Shown: positions 27,678 to 37,088, numbered from the stretch's first letter. The stretch is DNA of 64,000 bases from Curtobacterium sp. MMLR14_010 (GCF_001865015.1 NZ_MJGV01000019.1:62001-126000), one strand, 5' to 3'. The notes: generated by a model not told the origin, from the letters alone. Program-made: numbers and translations.

Positions 27678-29234
27678 ATGCCGGCGCCTGCACCACCCGT
27701 GGAGGCCGCTCCCGGGCTGCAGCCGGCCGGTGGTCGCACCGACCGGTCGACGGTGCTCGCCGCGGCGGCGGTCGCCGTGTTCGGCCTCCTCGTCACGATG
27801 ACCGGGTCGTGGGTGCCGTCGGCCTGGGCGGACGAGGGCGCCACGATGAGCGGGGTCCGACGGTCCCTGCCCGAGCTCTGGCGCATGGTGCACCACGTCG
27901 ACGGCGTGCACGGGGCGTACTACCTGCTGCTGCACCTGTGGTTCGAGGTCGTCCCCTACAGCCCCTTCACCCTGCGGCTGCCGAGTGCGATCGCCGTCGG
28001 GCTGGCGGCCGGCCTGACCGTGCTGCTCGTCCAGCGTCTCGCCGGGCCCTGGACCGCCGTCGTCGCGGGCGTCCTCACGTGCTGCGTCCCGCGCCTGCTC
28101 TTCGCCGGGACGGAGGGCCGGTCGAGCGCCACGTCCACGCTCGCCGCGGTCGGGCTCACCCTGGTGCTCGTGGTGGCCCTCGACCGGACCCGGGAGCGTC
28201 GGCGCACGGCGGTCGCGTGGTGGGTCGGGTACACGGTGATCGCGGTCCTCGCCGGGCTGCTGTTCGTCTACACCGACCTGGTGGTCCTCGCCCACGCGGT
28301 GACGATCGGCCTGCTGGTGCTCGGGCGGCACCGACGCGCGGAGGCCCGCGCCGCCCTGTGGTGGGCGGGTGCCGCACTCGTCGCCGGGCTCGTGCTGCTG
28401 CCCTTCGTCCGCATGGTGAGCGGCCAGACCGGGCAGCTGTACTGGATGGGGGCGTTCCGCCTCGACGCCGCGCTCGCGCAGCGGGTGTTCGTCGGACAGT
28501 GGTTCGGCGGGACCGGCCCGTGGGCGGTCGTCCCGTGGGCCCTCGTGGTCGCCGGGGTGGTCGCCACGCTCGTCGTGCCGCGGCTGCGCGGACGGGTCCC
28601 GGCGCTGGCCGTCGCCCTGCCGGTCGTCGTGGTCCCGACGGTGGTGGTCGTCGTCGTGTCCCTGCTCGTCCGTCCCCTCTACGACCCGCGCTACCTCACG
28701 TTCTGCAGCCCGTTCGTCGCGGTGCTCGTCGCGCTCGCGCTGACCAGCGTGCCGTGGCGGGTGGTCACGATCGTCGCGCTCGTCGCGCTCGCGGCCCTCG
28801 TGACCCCGATCTGGGTCGCCCAGCGGACCCCCACCGCGAAGGACGGCTCCACCTGGGCCGCCGCCGCGCAGGTCCTCACCGACGGCCGGGCCGCCGAGCC
28901 GCCGGGCACCAGGGACGCCATCTGGTACGGGCCCTTGCCGCGGCACCCGAACCGGACCACGGAGTTCGTCGCGGCCGCCTACCCGGACGCGTTCGCGGGC
29001 ATGCGCGACCTCTCGCTCCGCCGCTCGGCCGTGTCGCTCGGACAGCTGTGGGCGGAGCGGTCCGACGTGCGCGACCCGCTGCCGTCCACCGACGACGTCG
29101 ACAGGATCTGGTTCGTCGGCCAACGCACCGACGACGAACCGCGACTCCTGCAGCGGCAGCTCCGCGCCGCGGGCTGGACGGTCACGCAGCGCTGGTTCAC
29201 CGGGAAGTTCGTGATCCTGAAGGCGGACCGGTGA
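27678..29234 (+). CDS. GT39/PMT-like (GT-C) membrane glycosyltransferase
   Basis: About 518 residues; ATG 27678 or GTG 27669 could be the start. About ten membrane segments follow an N-terminal Pro/Ala-rich tail. The first outside loop has SAWADEGATMSGVRRSL, with the Asp-Glu pair typical of GT-C enzymes. HGAYYLLLHLWFEVVPYSPFTLRLPSA matches the conserved second region of PMT/ArnT-type glycosyltransferases. The C-terminal ~130 residues form an outside domain. It lies directly after the GtrB-like gene, and donor maker plus donor user is the likely pairing. Confidence 0.82.
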   Translation: MPAPAPPVEAAPGLQPAGGRTDRSTVLAAAAVAVFGLLVTMTGSWVPSAWADEGATMSGVRRSLPELWRMVHHVDGVHGAYYLLLHLWFEVVPYSPFTLRLPSAIAVGLAAGLTVLLVQRLAGPWTAVVAGVLTCCVPRLLFAGTEGRSSATSTLAAVGLTLVLVVALDRTRERRRTAVAWWVGYTVIAVLAGLLFVYTDLVVLAHAVTIGLLVLGRHRRAEARAALWWAGAALVAGLVLLPFVRMVSGQTGQLYWMGAFRLDAALAQRVFVGQWFGGTGPWAVVPWALVVAGVVATLVVPRLRGRVPALAVALPVVVVPTVVVVVVSLLVRPLYDPRYLTFCSPFVAVLVALALTSVPWRVVTIVALVALAALVTPIWVAQRTPTAKDGSTWAAAAQVLTDGRAAEPPGTRDAIWYGPLPRHPNRTTEFVAAAYPDAFAGMRDLSLRRSAVSLGQLWAERSDVRDPLPSTDDVDRIWFVGQRTDDEPRLLQRQLRAAGWTVTQRWFTGKFVILKADR

Positions 29235-29290
29235 CGCCTCGGAGCGCCCACACCCCCGGGTCGTCCCGCCGCCGCGCTCCGGTGCCCCGC

Positions 29291-29296
29291 TAGACT
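29291..29296 (+). promoter_or_regulatory. candidate -10 box (TAGACT) for rmlBD
   Basis: TAGACT lies 60 bp before the rmlB start, in the 121-bp gap after the GT-C gene. No strong -35 is visible. GAAAGGG at about 29341-29347 is a good ribosome-binding site for GTG 29356. Confidence 0.35.
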
Positions 29297-29355
29297 GCTC
29301 GCCGACCGTCGTCGGCCCCGAGCCGACCGCCATCGGCCACGAAAGGGCACACAGC

Positions 29356-30342
29356 GTGAAGATCCTCGTCACCGGAGGAGCCGGCTTCATCGGCTCGAAC
29401 TTCGTCCGTCGCACCCTGCAGGACGCCTACCCGGGCCTCGAAGGCGCCGAGGTCGTCGTCTACGACGCACTGACCTACTCGGGCAACCTCGAGAACCTCG
29501 CGTCGGTGTCGGACTCGCCGCGGTACTCCTTCGTGCAGGGCGACATCCGTGACGCCGCGAAGCTCGACGAGGTCGTCCCGGGCATCGACGCGATCGTGCA
29601 CTTCGCCGCCGAGTCCCACGTCGACCGCTCGGTCCGTGACTCCGGCATCTTCGTCGAGACGAACGTCGTCGGCACCCAGCGCCTGCTCGACGCCGCGCTC
29701 CGCCACGGCACGGAGCGCTTCGTCCACGTCTCCACCGACGAGGTCTACGGCTCCATCGCCGAGGGCTCGTGGGACGAGGAGCGCCCGCTCGAGCCGAACT
29801 CGCCGTACTCGGCGTCGAAGGCCGGCAGCGACCTGCTCGCGCGGAGCTACCACCGCACCCACGGGCTGAACCTCTCGATCACGCGCTGCTCGAACAACTA
29901 CGGGCCGTACCACTTCCCCGAGAAGGTCATCCCGCTGTTCGTCACGAACCTCATCGACGACGGGCACGTGCCGCTGTACGGCGAGGGCGACAACATCCGC
30001 GACTGGCTGCACGTCGACGACCACACCCGGGGCATCGCCCTCGTGCTCACCCGCGGCCGCGCCGGCGAGATCTACAACATCGGCGGCGGGACCGAGCTGA
30101 CGAACAAGGAGCTCACCCAGCTCCTGCTCGACGCCACCGGCAAGGACTGGTCGTACGTCGACCGCGTGGCCGACCGGCTCGGACACGACCTGCGCTACTC
30201 GGTGGACATCTCGAAGATCCAGGCCGAGCTCGGCTACGAGCCGCAGGTGCCGTTCGAGCAGGGGCTGGCCGACGTCGTGCAGTGGTACCGCGACAACCGT
30301 GCGTGGTGGGAGCCCCTCAAGGAGCGCGCGGCCCTGCGCTGA
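29356..30342 (+). CDS. rmlB: dTDP-glucose 4,6-dehydratase
   Basis: 328 residues, GTG start with GAAAGGG upstream. This is the second enzyme of dTDP-L-rhamnose synthesis, an NAD-dependent short-chain dehydrogenase. Motifs are KILVTGGAGFIGSNFVRR (Rossmann Gly motif), HFAAESHVDRSVRDSG, VSTDEVYGSI, NSPYSASKAGSD (catalytic Tyr-x3-Lys) and TRCSNNYGPYHFPEKVIPLF. It forms a pair with rmlD. Confidence 0.97.
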   Translation: MKILVTGGAGFIGSNFVRRTLQDAYPGLEGAEVVVYDALTYSGNLENLASVSDSPRYSFVQGDIRDAAKLDEVVPGIDAIVHFAAESHVDRSVRDSGIFVETNVVGTQRLLDAALRHGTERFVHVSTDEVYGSIAEGSWDEERPLEPNSPYSASKAGSDLLARSYHRTHGLNLSITRCSNNYGPYHFPEKVIPLFVTNLIDDGHVPLYGEGDNIRDWLHVDDHTRGIALVLTRGRAGEIYNIGGGTELTNKELTQLLLDATGKDWSYVDRVADRLGHDLRYSVDISKIQAELGYEPQVPFEQGLADVVQWYRDNRAWWEPLKERAALR

Positions 30343-30352
30343 CGCCGACGCC

Positions 30353-31204
30353 ATGACCCGCTACCTGATCACCGGCGCCGCCGGGATGCTGGGCCAGGAC
30401 CTCCAGCAGGCCCTCGCCGGACGTGACGTGACCGCCCTCTCCCGCGCCGACCTCGACATCACCGACCAGGCGGCCGTCGACGCCGCCGTGGCCGGGCACG
30501 ACGTCGTGGTCAACGCCGCCGCCTACACGAAGGTGGACGACGCCGAGTCCCACGAGGACGACGCCCACGCCGTGAACGCCCGCGGGCCCGAGGTCCTGGC
30601 GACCGCGGCCGTGGCGGCCGGCGCGAAGCTCGTGCAAGTCTCCACCGACTACGTCTTCGACGGCACCGGGACCTCCCCGTACGCCGAGGACGAGCCCACG
30701 GTCCCCCTCGGCGCCTACGGGCGGACCAAGGCCGCGGGCGAGGCCGCGGTCCGCGCCGTCGCCCCCGACTCGTCGTACATCGTGCGCGCCGCCTGGCTCT
30801 ACGGCGCCGGTGGCCCGAACTTCGCGAAGACGATGGTCCGGCTCGCGGGCTCGCACGACACCGTCAGCGTCGTCACGGACCAGGTCGGTCAGCCGACGTG
30901 GACCGGGGACCTGGCACGGCAGATCGTCGCGCTCCTCGACGCCGACGCCCCCGCCGGCGTCTACCACGGCACGAACGCCGGGCAGGGTTCCTGGTACGAC
31001 TTCACGAAGGCGATCTTCGCCGAGGTCGGTCTCGACCCCGAGCGGGTGCTGCCGACCGACAGCGCCGCGTTCGTCCGGCCGGCTCCCCGTCCGGCGTACA
31101 GCGTGCTCGGGCACGACGCCTGGTCCCGTGCGGGGCTCGCCCCGATGCGTGACTGGCGCGAGGCACTGCACGCGGCCGTCCAGGCCGGCGTCCTCGCCGC
31201 CTGA
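30353..31204 (+). CDS. rmlD: dTDP-4-dehydrorhamnose reductase
   Basis: 283 residues from ATG 30353, 10 bp after rmlB. It does the final NAD(P)H-dependent reduction to dTDP-L-rhamnose. Motifs are RYLITGAAGMLGQDLQQAL, NAAAYTKVDDAE, VSTDYVFDGTG, GAYGRTKAAGEAAV (Tyr-x3-Lys), RAAWLYGAGGPNFAKTM and VTDQVGQPTWT. The pathway is complete within this window. Confidence 0.97.
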   Translation: MTRYLITGAAGMLGQDLQQALAGRDVTALSRADLDITDQAAVDAAVAGHDVVVNAAAYTKVDDAESHEDDAHAVNARGPEVLATAAVAAGAKLVQVSTDYVFDGTGTSPYAEDEPTVPLGAYGRTKAAGEAAVRAVAPDSSYIVRAAWLYGAGGPNFAKTMVRLAGSHDTVSVVTDQVGQPTWTGDLARQIVALLDADAPAGVYHGTNAGQGSWYDFTKAIFAEVGLDPERVLPTDSAAFVRPAPRPAYSVLGHDAWSRAGLAPMRDWREALHAAVQAGVLAA

Positions 31205-31214
31205 CACCGGCGCA

Positions 31215-31270
31215 CACCACGACGGCGACGAGCCCGGACCGATCGGTCCGGGCTCGTCGCCGTCGTGGTG
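31215..31270. terminator. 56-bp perfect palindrome, bidirectional terminator
   Basis: The two 28-nt arms (31215-31242 and 31243-31270) are exact inverted copies centred on GATC. It lies between the convergent rmlD and pentapeptide genes, ending 2 bp before the latter's stop. It has no T-tract, which is common in G+C-rich actinobacteria. Confidence 0.85.
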
Positions 31271-31271
31271 G

Positions 31272-32195
31272 TCAGCGTGTGATCGTGATGGTCATCTGCT
31301 GCCGGACCTGACGGCCGTTGTCGGCGATGAACTCCAGCGTCCTCGACCCCACCGCCGAGGCCGCCGGGGTCCCGCTGATCTGCTGCGTGTCCGGGTTCCA
31401 CACGAGCCCCTCCGGAAGGGGTGACGAGAACGCCGTCACGACCGCGGGGAACGGGCTCTCAGCACGGAGCTGCACCATGGCGGTCCGGCCCGCGCGCAGA
31501 CGGATGACGGACGGCGCGGTGATCTCGGGCGCCTGCTTCAGCTCGATCGTGCGGCCGTAGGAGAGCCGGCTGTCGTAGTTCGCGTCGGTCCCGAGCGAGC
31601 ACGTGACGACGTTCTGGCCCGGGTAGTACAGGCCCTCGCGGTGCTCGCAGCTGTTGTCCGTGATGCCGGGCTGCGTGCCGGCCGTCAGCGTCACGAGCAC
31701 GGGGTCGTCGCTGTCGACCCACTCCGAGTACTGGCTGGCCGCGAGGACCGTGCCCTGGACGTCCATGCCGTTGATGCCGGCGTCGGTGAAGTCCGTGTCG
31801 TCGAGCTGCGCGTCGGTCAGCTTCGCCTGGGTCAGGTCCGAGTCCGCGAAGGTGGCACCGCGGAGGTCGGCCCCGGACAGGTCCGCACCGTAGAGGATCG
31901 CGCCGGAGAGGTCGGCGCCGGAGAGGTCCGCGCCCTTGAGGTCGGCCAGACGCAGGTCACGGCCGGAGAGGTCCTTGCCGGCCAGGTCGTCGCCCGCGCA
32001 CTCGCTGTGCTCCGACGGCGTCGCGCCCGAGACGATCCGGCACGCCCCGATCTGGGTCGTGCTGGGCGCTGACAGGTACTCGTAGCCGAGCGCGACGACG
32101 ACGAGCAGCAGCACGACGATCCCGAGGGACCAGTGCCGCCGTCGCAGCCACGGACGCCGTGTCGCGGTCGGGGTGGTGGGCGTCGTCCCGGTCAT
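31272..32195 (-). CDS. membrane-anchored extracytoplasmic pentapeptide-repeat protein with Ig-like C-terminus
   Basis: About 307 residues from ATG 32195, overlapping the upstream stop (ATGA). One membrane segment (SLGIVVLLLVVVALGYEY, ~22-40) is followed by about fifteen A(D/N)LxG-type pentapeptides at ~75-150, for example ADLSGADLSGAILYGADLSG. A C-terminal Ig-like region contains SSPLPEGLVWNPDTQQISGTP, matching the putative-Ig (He_PIG) pattern. Most pentapeptide proteins are cytoplasmic; here the anchor predicts an outside location. It is co-translated with the GT-C-like protein. The function is unknown. Confidence 0.78.
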   Translation of the reverse strand: MTGTTPTTPTATRRPWLRRRHWSLGIVVLLLVVVALGYEYLSAPSTTQIGACRIVSGATPSEHSECAGDDLAGKDLSGRDLRLADLKGADLSGADLSGAILYGADLSGADLRGATFADSDLTQAKLTDAQLDDTDFTDAGINGMDVQGTVLAASQYSEWVDSDDPVLVTLTAGTQPGITDNSCEHREGLYYPGQNVVTCSLGTDANYDSRLSYGRTIELKQAPEITAPSVIRLRAGRTAMVQLRAESPFPAVVTAFSSPLPEGLVWNPDTQQISGTPAASAVGSRTLEFIADNGRQVRQQMTITITR

Positions 32196-33754
32196 GCGGC
32201 GGCTCCCGTCAGGAACGTCGGCAGGAAGCGCATGGCGAAGGGCGTGAACCAGGCGTCCCCGTGGGCGTAGGTGAAGAAGGCGACCGGCCCGGCGTAGGTG
32301 ACGAGCACGAACAGCCCGAGCAGGACGGCCGGCACGACGAGCACGCGCCGCCAGCCCGGGGTGATCCGCCCCCACATGGCGATGGCACCGATCACGGCGA
32401 AGGCGTAGATGAGCGGCAGGACCGGGATCAGGTACCGGCCGGAGAAGGCGTACTCGTTGTCGAGGCGGATGAACGTGCGCAGGTTGAAGAAGAACATCGC
32501 GACGACGTAGCTGCCCGCGACGACCATGCCCCAGACGAACGCCCGCGTGCGGCTGAGCATCCGGACGGAGAGCAGCGTGCCGACCATCGCGAGCACGAGC
32601 ACCAGCGCGCCGGCGACCTGCACCCAGATGTCGACCTGCCACGCGGTCTCACGTCCGCGGTAGAAGAACATGCTCTGGAAGTAGGCGCTGAGCCAGCTGC
32701 CGACGAACTCGAAGACGTCGAAGGGCGTCTGCGGTGCGTTGTTCAGCACGCCCAGGCTGTGTGCCCGTGCGGCCCAGTAGTTCCGTCGGTAGATGTCGAA
32801 CGACAGGCACTGCTGGTGCGTGTGCAGCTTGGTGCAGTCCGGGTTGAACTGCCCGTAGACGAGCAGGTTGATGCCGGTCCGCTCGAGGAGCACCGCGAAC
32901 GACACCACGAACAGCAGCGCCCACAGCGACGACGTGAGCGGGTGCTCGACGAAGGCCGCGCGCAGCCGTCGGACCGGGTGCGCGAAGGTCTGCACGCCGT
33001 CGCGCTGCACGACGAGGGCCACGGCGACGACGATCGCCACGAGCACGAAGGGCACGAAGGTGTACTTCACGATGATCGCGGCCATGCCGATCACCAGGGC
33101 GCGGACCAGGTCCCCGTACGCGGTCGAGCTCGACCGGATCAGGCGGGCGCAGTACAGCAGGCAGAGGAAGTAGAGCGTGTTCGCCGGGGTGTCGTAGGTG
33201 ACCGCGGCGGCCTGCCACTCGTAGCGGCCGGTGAACGCGAGCAGCAGCACGACGAGCGTGCTGATGGACGCCGAGATGCCGAGGGCGCGGACGAGGCGGT
33301 GCACGACGAGCAGTCCGACCGCGGCGATGAGCACGTTCGCGAAGCGCAGGGCCACGACGATGACGCTGTAGGGCGCCCCGAGGTCAAGGAGCGCCTTCAC
33401 CGGGAAGCTCGCCGCGTAGTAGTAGAAGTAGCTCGGGAAGCGCTCGATCTCCCCCATCGTGAGCAGGTGCGGCGGGGCGTCGGTGATGACCGGTCCGGCC
33501 CAGACGCTGCGGCTCGCGTAGTAGAGGATGTTCGCGATGTGCCGGTTCTCGTCGGGCGCGATCGTGCCGCTGTAGGGCACGTGTCCGACGCCGTCGACGA
33601 CCGGCATGTGGATGACGACCGACAGCACCGCCCCGACCGCGATGAACACCAGGATCCCGACGCGCAGCGTCCATCGGTGTTCGAGGACGATGACGAGGCG
33701 GGTGGTGTCGACGAGGCCGCGGAGGCGCCGCGCTGCGACCGGCATGGTGGTCAA
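32192..33754 (-). CDS. DUF2142-like / GT-C polytopic membrane protein
   Basis: 520 residues with about eleven membrane segments. The start TTG 33754 is preferred because AAGGGG lies five to six bases upstream; an ATG three codons later is the alternative. The first outside loop has PDENRHIANILYYA, and a later one YTYDTPANTLYF-like sequence. This resembles the DUF2142 layout (PDE(P/T)AH), which belongs to the wider GT-C-type membrane protein group. It is followed by the coupled pentapeptide protein. A role in adding a sugar outside the membrane is plausible but unproven. Confidence 0.72.
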   Translation of the reverse strand: MTTMPVAARRLRGLVDTTRLVIVLEHRWTLRVGILVFIAVGAVLSVVIHMPVVDGVGHVPYSGTIAPDENRHIANILYYASRSVWAGPVITDAPPHLLTMGEIERFPSYFYYYAASFPVKALLDLGAPYSVIVVALRFANVLIAAVGLLVVHRLVRALGISASISTLVVLLLAFTGRYEWQAAAVTYDTPANTLYFLCLLYCARLIRSSSTAYGDLVRALVIGMAAIIVKYTFVPFVLVAIVVAVALVVQRDGVQTFAHPVRRLRAAFVEHPLTSSLWALLFVVSFAVLLERTGINLLVYGQFNPDCTKLHTHQQCLSFDIYRRNYWAARAHSLGVLNNAPQTPFDVFEFVGSWLSAYFQSMFFYRGRETAWQVDIWVQVAGALVLVLAMVGTLLSVRMLSRTRAFVWGMVVAGSYVVAMFFFNLRTFIRLDNEYAFSGRYLIPVLPLIYAFAVIGAIAMWGRITPGWRRVLVVPAVLLGLFVLVTYAGPVAFFTYAHGDAWFTPFAMRFLPTFLTGAAA

Positions 33755-33886
33755 GAGTCCCCTTCGTTCGGTGCAAGCGTATCCACTCCGGCGAAACGAG
33801 CCGAACTCGGTCGCCGCTCAGCGGGCTCCCCGGAGTCCGACTGGTAGTGTCTGGACCCGTTCGCCGACAGCACCAGGAGCCCCACC

Positions 33887-35029
33887 ATGACCACTCTCCG
33901 CGTGATCGTGGACCAGGTGATCGCCCCGGTCCCGGGTGGGATCGGCCGCTACGCGGAGGAACTGACCCGGCACCTCATCGCCACCGCACCGGCTGGCTGC
34001 GAGGTCGAGGCCGTCGTCTCGGCCGCCCCCGCAGCGGACATCGAGCGGCTCACCACGCTCCTGCCGGGACTCGGCGGACTCGAGCGCCTGGCGCTCCCAC
34101 GCCGCGAGCTCTCCCTCGCGTGGCAGGCCGGTCTGGCCAAGGGCGCTTCGCGCGGCATGGTCCACGCGCCGAGCGTCCTCGCGCCCCTGGTGAAGCACAA
34201 CCGGTTCCAGGACGTCGGCCACCAGACGGTCGTCACCGTGCACGACACGGTGCCGTGGACGCACCCGGAGACCCTGACGCCACGGGGCGTGCACTTCCAC
34301 AAGGCGATGGTCCGTCGGGCGTGGAAGTACGCCGACGCGGTCGTCGTGCCGACCCACGCGGTCGCCGCGGAGCTCAACAGCATCCACCGCTTCGACGAAC
34401 GCCTGCGCGTGATCGGCGGTGCGACGAGCGGACGGCTCACGGTGCCCGTCGACGCCGACCTCCGCGCCGAGCGGCTCGGGCTGCCCGACCGCTACGTGCT
34501 CGCCGTCGGCACCCTCGAACCGCGCAAGGGACTGCGCTTCCTCATCGAGGCGATGGCGCACCACGACGCCCCCGCCGAGGTGCCGCTCGTCATCGCCGGC
34601 CCGGACGGCTGGGGCGACGTCGACGTGCACGGCCTCGCTGAAGGCGCCGGCCTCACGCCGGACCGCGTCAAGGTGCTCGGCCGGATCGACGACGCAGACC
34701 TCGCCGTGGCGTACTCACGCGCATCGGTGTTCGTCTTCCCGAGCCTCGCCGAGGGCTTCGGTCTGCCGGTCATCGAGGCCATGAGCTTCGGCACGCCGGT
34801 CGTGCACTCCGACGACGCCGCCGTGCGCGAGGTCGCCTCGGACGCCGGCGTCACCGTCGCCACGTCGCCGCGCGAGTCCTACCCCGAGCGTCTCGCGCAG
34901 GCCGTCTACCAGGTCGTCAACGACCCGCTCCTGGCCGGCCAGCTCGCCGTCGCGGGACCGGACCGCGCCCGGATGTTCGACTGGCGCGACTCCGCCGAGG
35001 AGACCTGGGCCCTGCACGCCGACCTCTGA
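33887..35029 (+). CDS. GT4 family glycosyltransferase (mannosyltransferase-like)
   Basis: 380 residues starting at ATG 33887. Motifs are VPGGIGRYAEELTRHL at the N-terminus, VVTVHDTVPWTHPETL, AVGTLEPRKGLRFLIEAM and the Ex7E block EGFGLPVIEAMSFGTPVVHS. The architecture is close to the GT4 at 18795, suggesting related functions. It is divergent from the DUF2142-like gene; TAGTGT at about 33845-33850 is a possible -10 box. Confidence 0.9.
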   Translation: MTTLRVIVDQVIAPVPGGIGRYAEELTRHLIATAPAGCEVEAVVSAAPAADIERLTTLLPGLGGLERLALPRRELSLAWQAGLAKGASRGMVHAPSVLAPLVKHNRFQDVGHQTVVTVHDTVPWTHPETLTPRGVHFHKAMVRRAWKYADAVVVPTHAVAAELNSIHRFDERLRVIGGATSGRLTVPVDADLRAERLGLPDRYVLAVGTLEPRKGLRFLIEAMAHHDAPAEVPLVIAGPDGWGDVDVHGLAEGAGLTPDRVKVLGRIDDADLAVAYSRASVFVFPSLAEGFGLPVIEAMSFGTPVVHSDDAAVREVASDAGVTVATSPRESYPERLAQAVYQVVNDPLLAGQLAVAGPDRARMFDWRDSAEETWALHADL

Positions 35030-35120
35030 GCCGGCGCCGCGTCGATCACGGCTCGGCATCGATCACGACCACCGCCGTGTCCTCCGGTCGACACCCGTCG
35101 GGCACTGTCAGGATCGGCTC

Positions 35121-35852
35121 ATGTCCCGACGACGCCCAGCAGCCACGGCCCGCACCATCCCGACCGCCATCGCCATCGGTCTCGGCCTGACCGTCGTGCT
35201 CGCCGGCTGCACGGGCGGGGACACCCCGAGCCCGAGCACCTCGGCGACGTCGACTCGGTCCGCCTCCCCCACGCCGACCGCCACCAGGACCGCCGCCCCC
35301 ACGACGGCACCGTCCTCGACCGCCACGGCGGCCCCGGCTCCTGCCCCGTCGACGCCAGCAGCCCAGCCGACCGACGACCCCGGCGACGGCAGCGGCAGCG
35401 GCACCGGGACGGGCAACGGCGGGGGTGCCGACGCGCCGGCGACCATCGACTGGGCGAACGTCACGAAGCAGGGCGTCGCCGCTGCCGGTGGCGGCACGGT
35501 CGTCTCGCTGATCGGGTCCGGCGACTCCTGGACCGTCCTCGTCGCCGGTCCGGACGGCGCCCAGACCCAGTCCGTCGTGTCCGCCAGTCTCGGCCGCGTC
35601 ACCTCCGGACCGTTCCCGAAGGACGCCGACGCCGCCACCGCCGCGGTGAACGCCGCCAGGGCGAAGTCGCTGCAGGTCGACGCCGCCGCGGCGGCGACCA
35701 AGGCGATCGCCGCCGTCCCGGGCAGCGCCCTGGGCTCCCTCGTGCTCGGCGGCCCCGGGACGGCTCCCGTCTGGACCGCGTCCGTGTCGGTGTCCGGCGC
35801 CACCACGACGGTGACGGTGGACGGCCTGTCGGGGGCGACCCGAGCCTCCTGA
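35121..35852 (+). CDS. secreted lipoprotein of unknown function
   Basis: 243 residues. A signal with lipobox LAGC places the lipidated Cys at residue 30. A Ser/Thr/Pro/Ala-rich linker to about residue 105 is followed by a ~135-residue domain with two alternating strand/helix units (VVSLIGSGDSWTVLVAGPDG and APVWTASVSVSGATTTVTVD). The pattern faintly recalls PepSY domains, but I do not recognise it. Nothing in the surroundings fixes the function. Confidence 0.7.
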   Translation: MSRRRPAATARTIPTAIAIGLGLTVVLAGCTGGDTPSPSTSATSTRSASPTPTATRTAAPTTAPSSTATAAPAPAPSTPAAQPTDDPGDGSGSGTGTGNGGGADAPATIDWANVTKQGVAAAGGGTVVSLIGSGDSWTVLVAGPDGAQTQSVVSASLGRVTSGPFPKDADAATAAVNAARAKSLQVDAAAAATKAIAAVPGSALGSLVLGGPGTAPVWTASVSVSGATTTVTVDGLSGATRAS

Positions 35853-35963
35853 CCACTCGTCGGCGCGGACGGGGGCATCGCGCCTGTCGGAAGCCCTGGG
35901 TAGCATCATCGGACGCGCCGGGGGTCAGGCCTCGTCGTGCTGAGCTCGACGAGGAGAGACGTC

Positions 35964-36965
35964 ATGCCCACACCCCGTTCCGACATGCCCGCAGCCGGGC
36001 TGTCCCGTCGCTGGTGGATGACCACCCTGGTCGCCGTGTGCTCGGGGGTGCTCGTCGCCGGACCCTCCCTGCCCTCCGCTGACGCCGCCACCAGCAGCAC
36101 TGCCAGCACCGTCAGCACCGCCAGCTCCAGCCCCGCCTCGACGGCGTCCGCCGCCACCGGCACGCCGGACCCCTCACTCGCGACGATGGACGCCGTCGGC
36201 GACCACACCATGGGCGCGAGCATCGCCGCTCGCGCCGCCCAGGCCGGCGCCGCTGCCGGCACGACCATGCGCACCAGCCCGCAGGCCACCACCTCGGCCG
36301 CTGCGGGCGGACCGCCGCCGTACCAGGTGCAGGGCATGGACGTCAGCGCGTGGCAGCCCGACGTCGACTGGCGCGCCGCCTACCGCACCGGCGCGCGGTT
36401 CGCGTACATCAAGGCCTCCGAGGGCGTGACCTACCAGAGCCGGACGTACGTGCAGCAGTACGAGCAGTCCCGCGCCGCTGGCTTCATCCGCGGCGGGTAC
36501 GTCTACGCACAGCCCGCACAGGCGAGCGGCCGCGCCACGGCGGACTTCTTCTTCAAGTCGATGGGCCAGTGGAACCCCGACGGGTGGACGCTGCCCCCGC
36601 TGCTCGACATCGAGTACGGCAGCGCGGCGCAGGGCGCGTGCTACGGGCTCAGCTGGAGCCGGATGCGGACGTGGATCCGGAGCTTCTCGGACACCGTGCA
36701 CCAGCGCACGGGTCGGTGGCCGGCGATCTACACCACCACGGACTGGTGGCAGAAGTGCACGAACGACAGCCGGGCGTTCTCGAAGAACCCGCTGTTCGTG
36801 GCGATGTGGCCGAGCCGGGACTTCTCCTCGCCGGGCACGCTCGGGCGCAGCTGGTCGCAGTGGCGGTTCTGGCAGTGGGCCGCGGAGGGCGTGTTCCCGG
36901 GCGACCAGGACGTCTACCGGTCCTCGATGACGAACCTGCGGCAGTTCGCGGCGAAGCGCGAGTAG
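35964..36965 (+). CDS. secreted GH25 lysozyme
   Basis: 333 residues from ATG 35964, chosen for the GAGGAGA ribosome-binding site at 35951-35957 and a signal peptide running from Arg15 to about Ala41. A low-complexity Ala/Ser/Thr linker reaches residue 118. The GH25 domain then shows QGMDVSAWQPDVDW (Asp126), FAYIKASEGV, GGYVYAQP, LPPLLDIEYG (Asp215, Glu217) and PAIYTTTDWW. GH25 enzymes cut the glycan strands of peptidoglycan. It probably serves wall turnover or competition with other bacteria. Confidence 0.92.
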   Translation: MPTPRSDMPAAGLSRRWWMTTLVAVCSGVLVAGPSLPSADAATSSTASTVSTASSSPASTASAATGTPDPSLATMDAVGDHTMGASIAARAAQAGAAAGTTMRTSPQATTSAAAGGPPPYQVQGMDVSAWQPDVDWRAAYRTGARFAYIKASEGVTYQSRTYVQQYEQSRAAGFIRGGYVYAQPAQASGRATADFFFKSMGQWNPDGWTLPPLLDIEYGSAAQGACYGLSWSRMRTWIRSFSDTVHQRTGRWPAIYTTTDWWQKCTNDSRAFSKNPLFVAMWPSRDFSSPGTLGRSWSQWRFWQWAAEGVFPGDQDVYRSSMTNLRQFAAKRE

Positions 36966-36977
36966 TCGGTCAGCGCG

Positions 36978-37013
36978 CCGCGCGGCCGTCGAGACACCCC
37001 GACGGCCGCGCGG
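36978..37013. terminator. stem-loop terminator between GH25 and purE
   Basis: A perfect 14-bp stem (36978-36991 and 37000-37013) with an 8-nt loop lies just after the GH25 stop, between convergent genes. Confidence 0.8.
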
Positions 37014-37088
37014 CCACCCCGAGCGGCACGACGCCGCTCAGGGAAGCCGTGACGAGCGACAGGCAGCAGGCGGCATGTCCCGCCGCCG

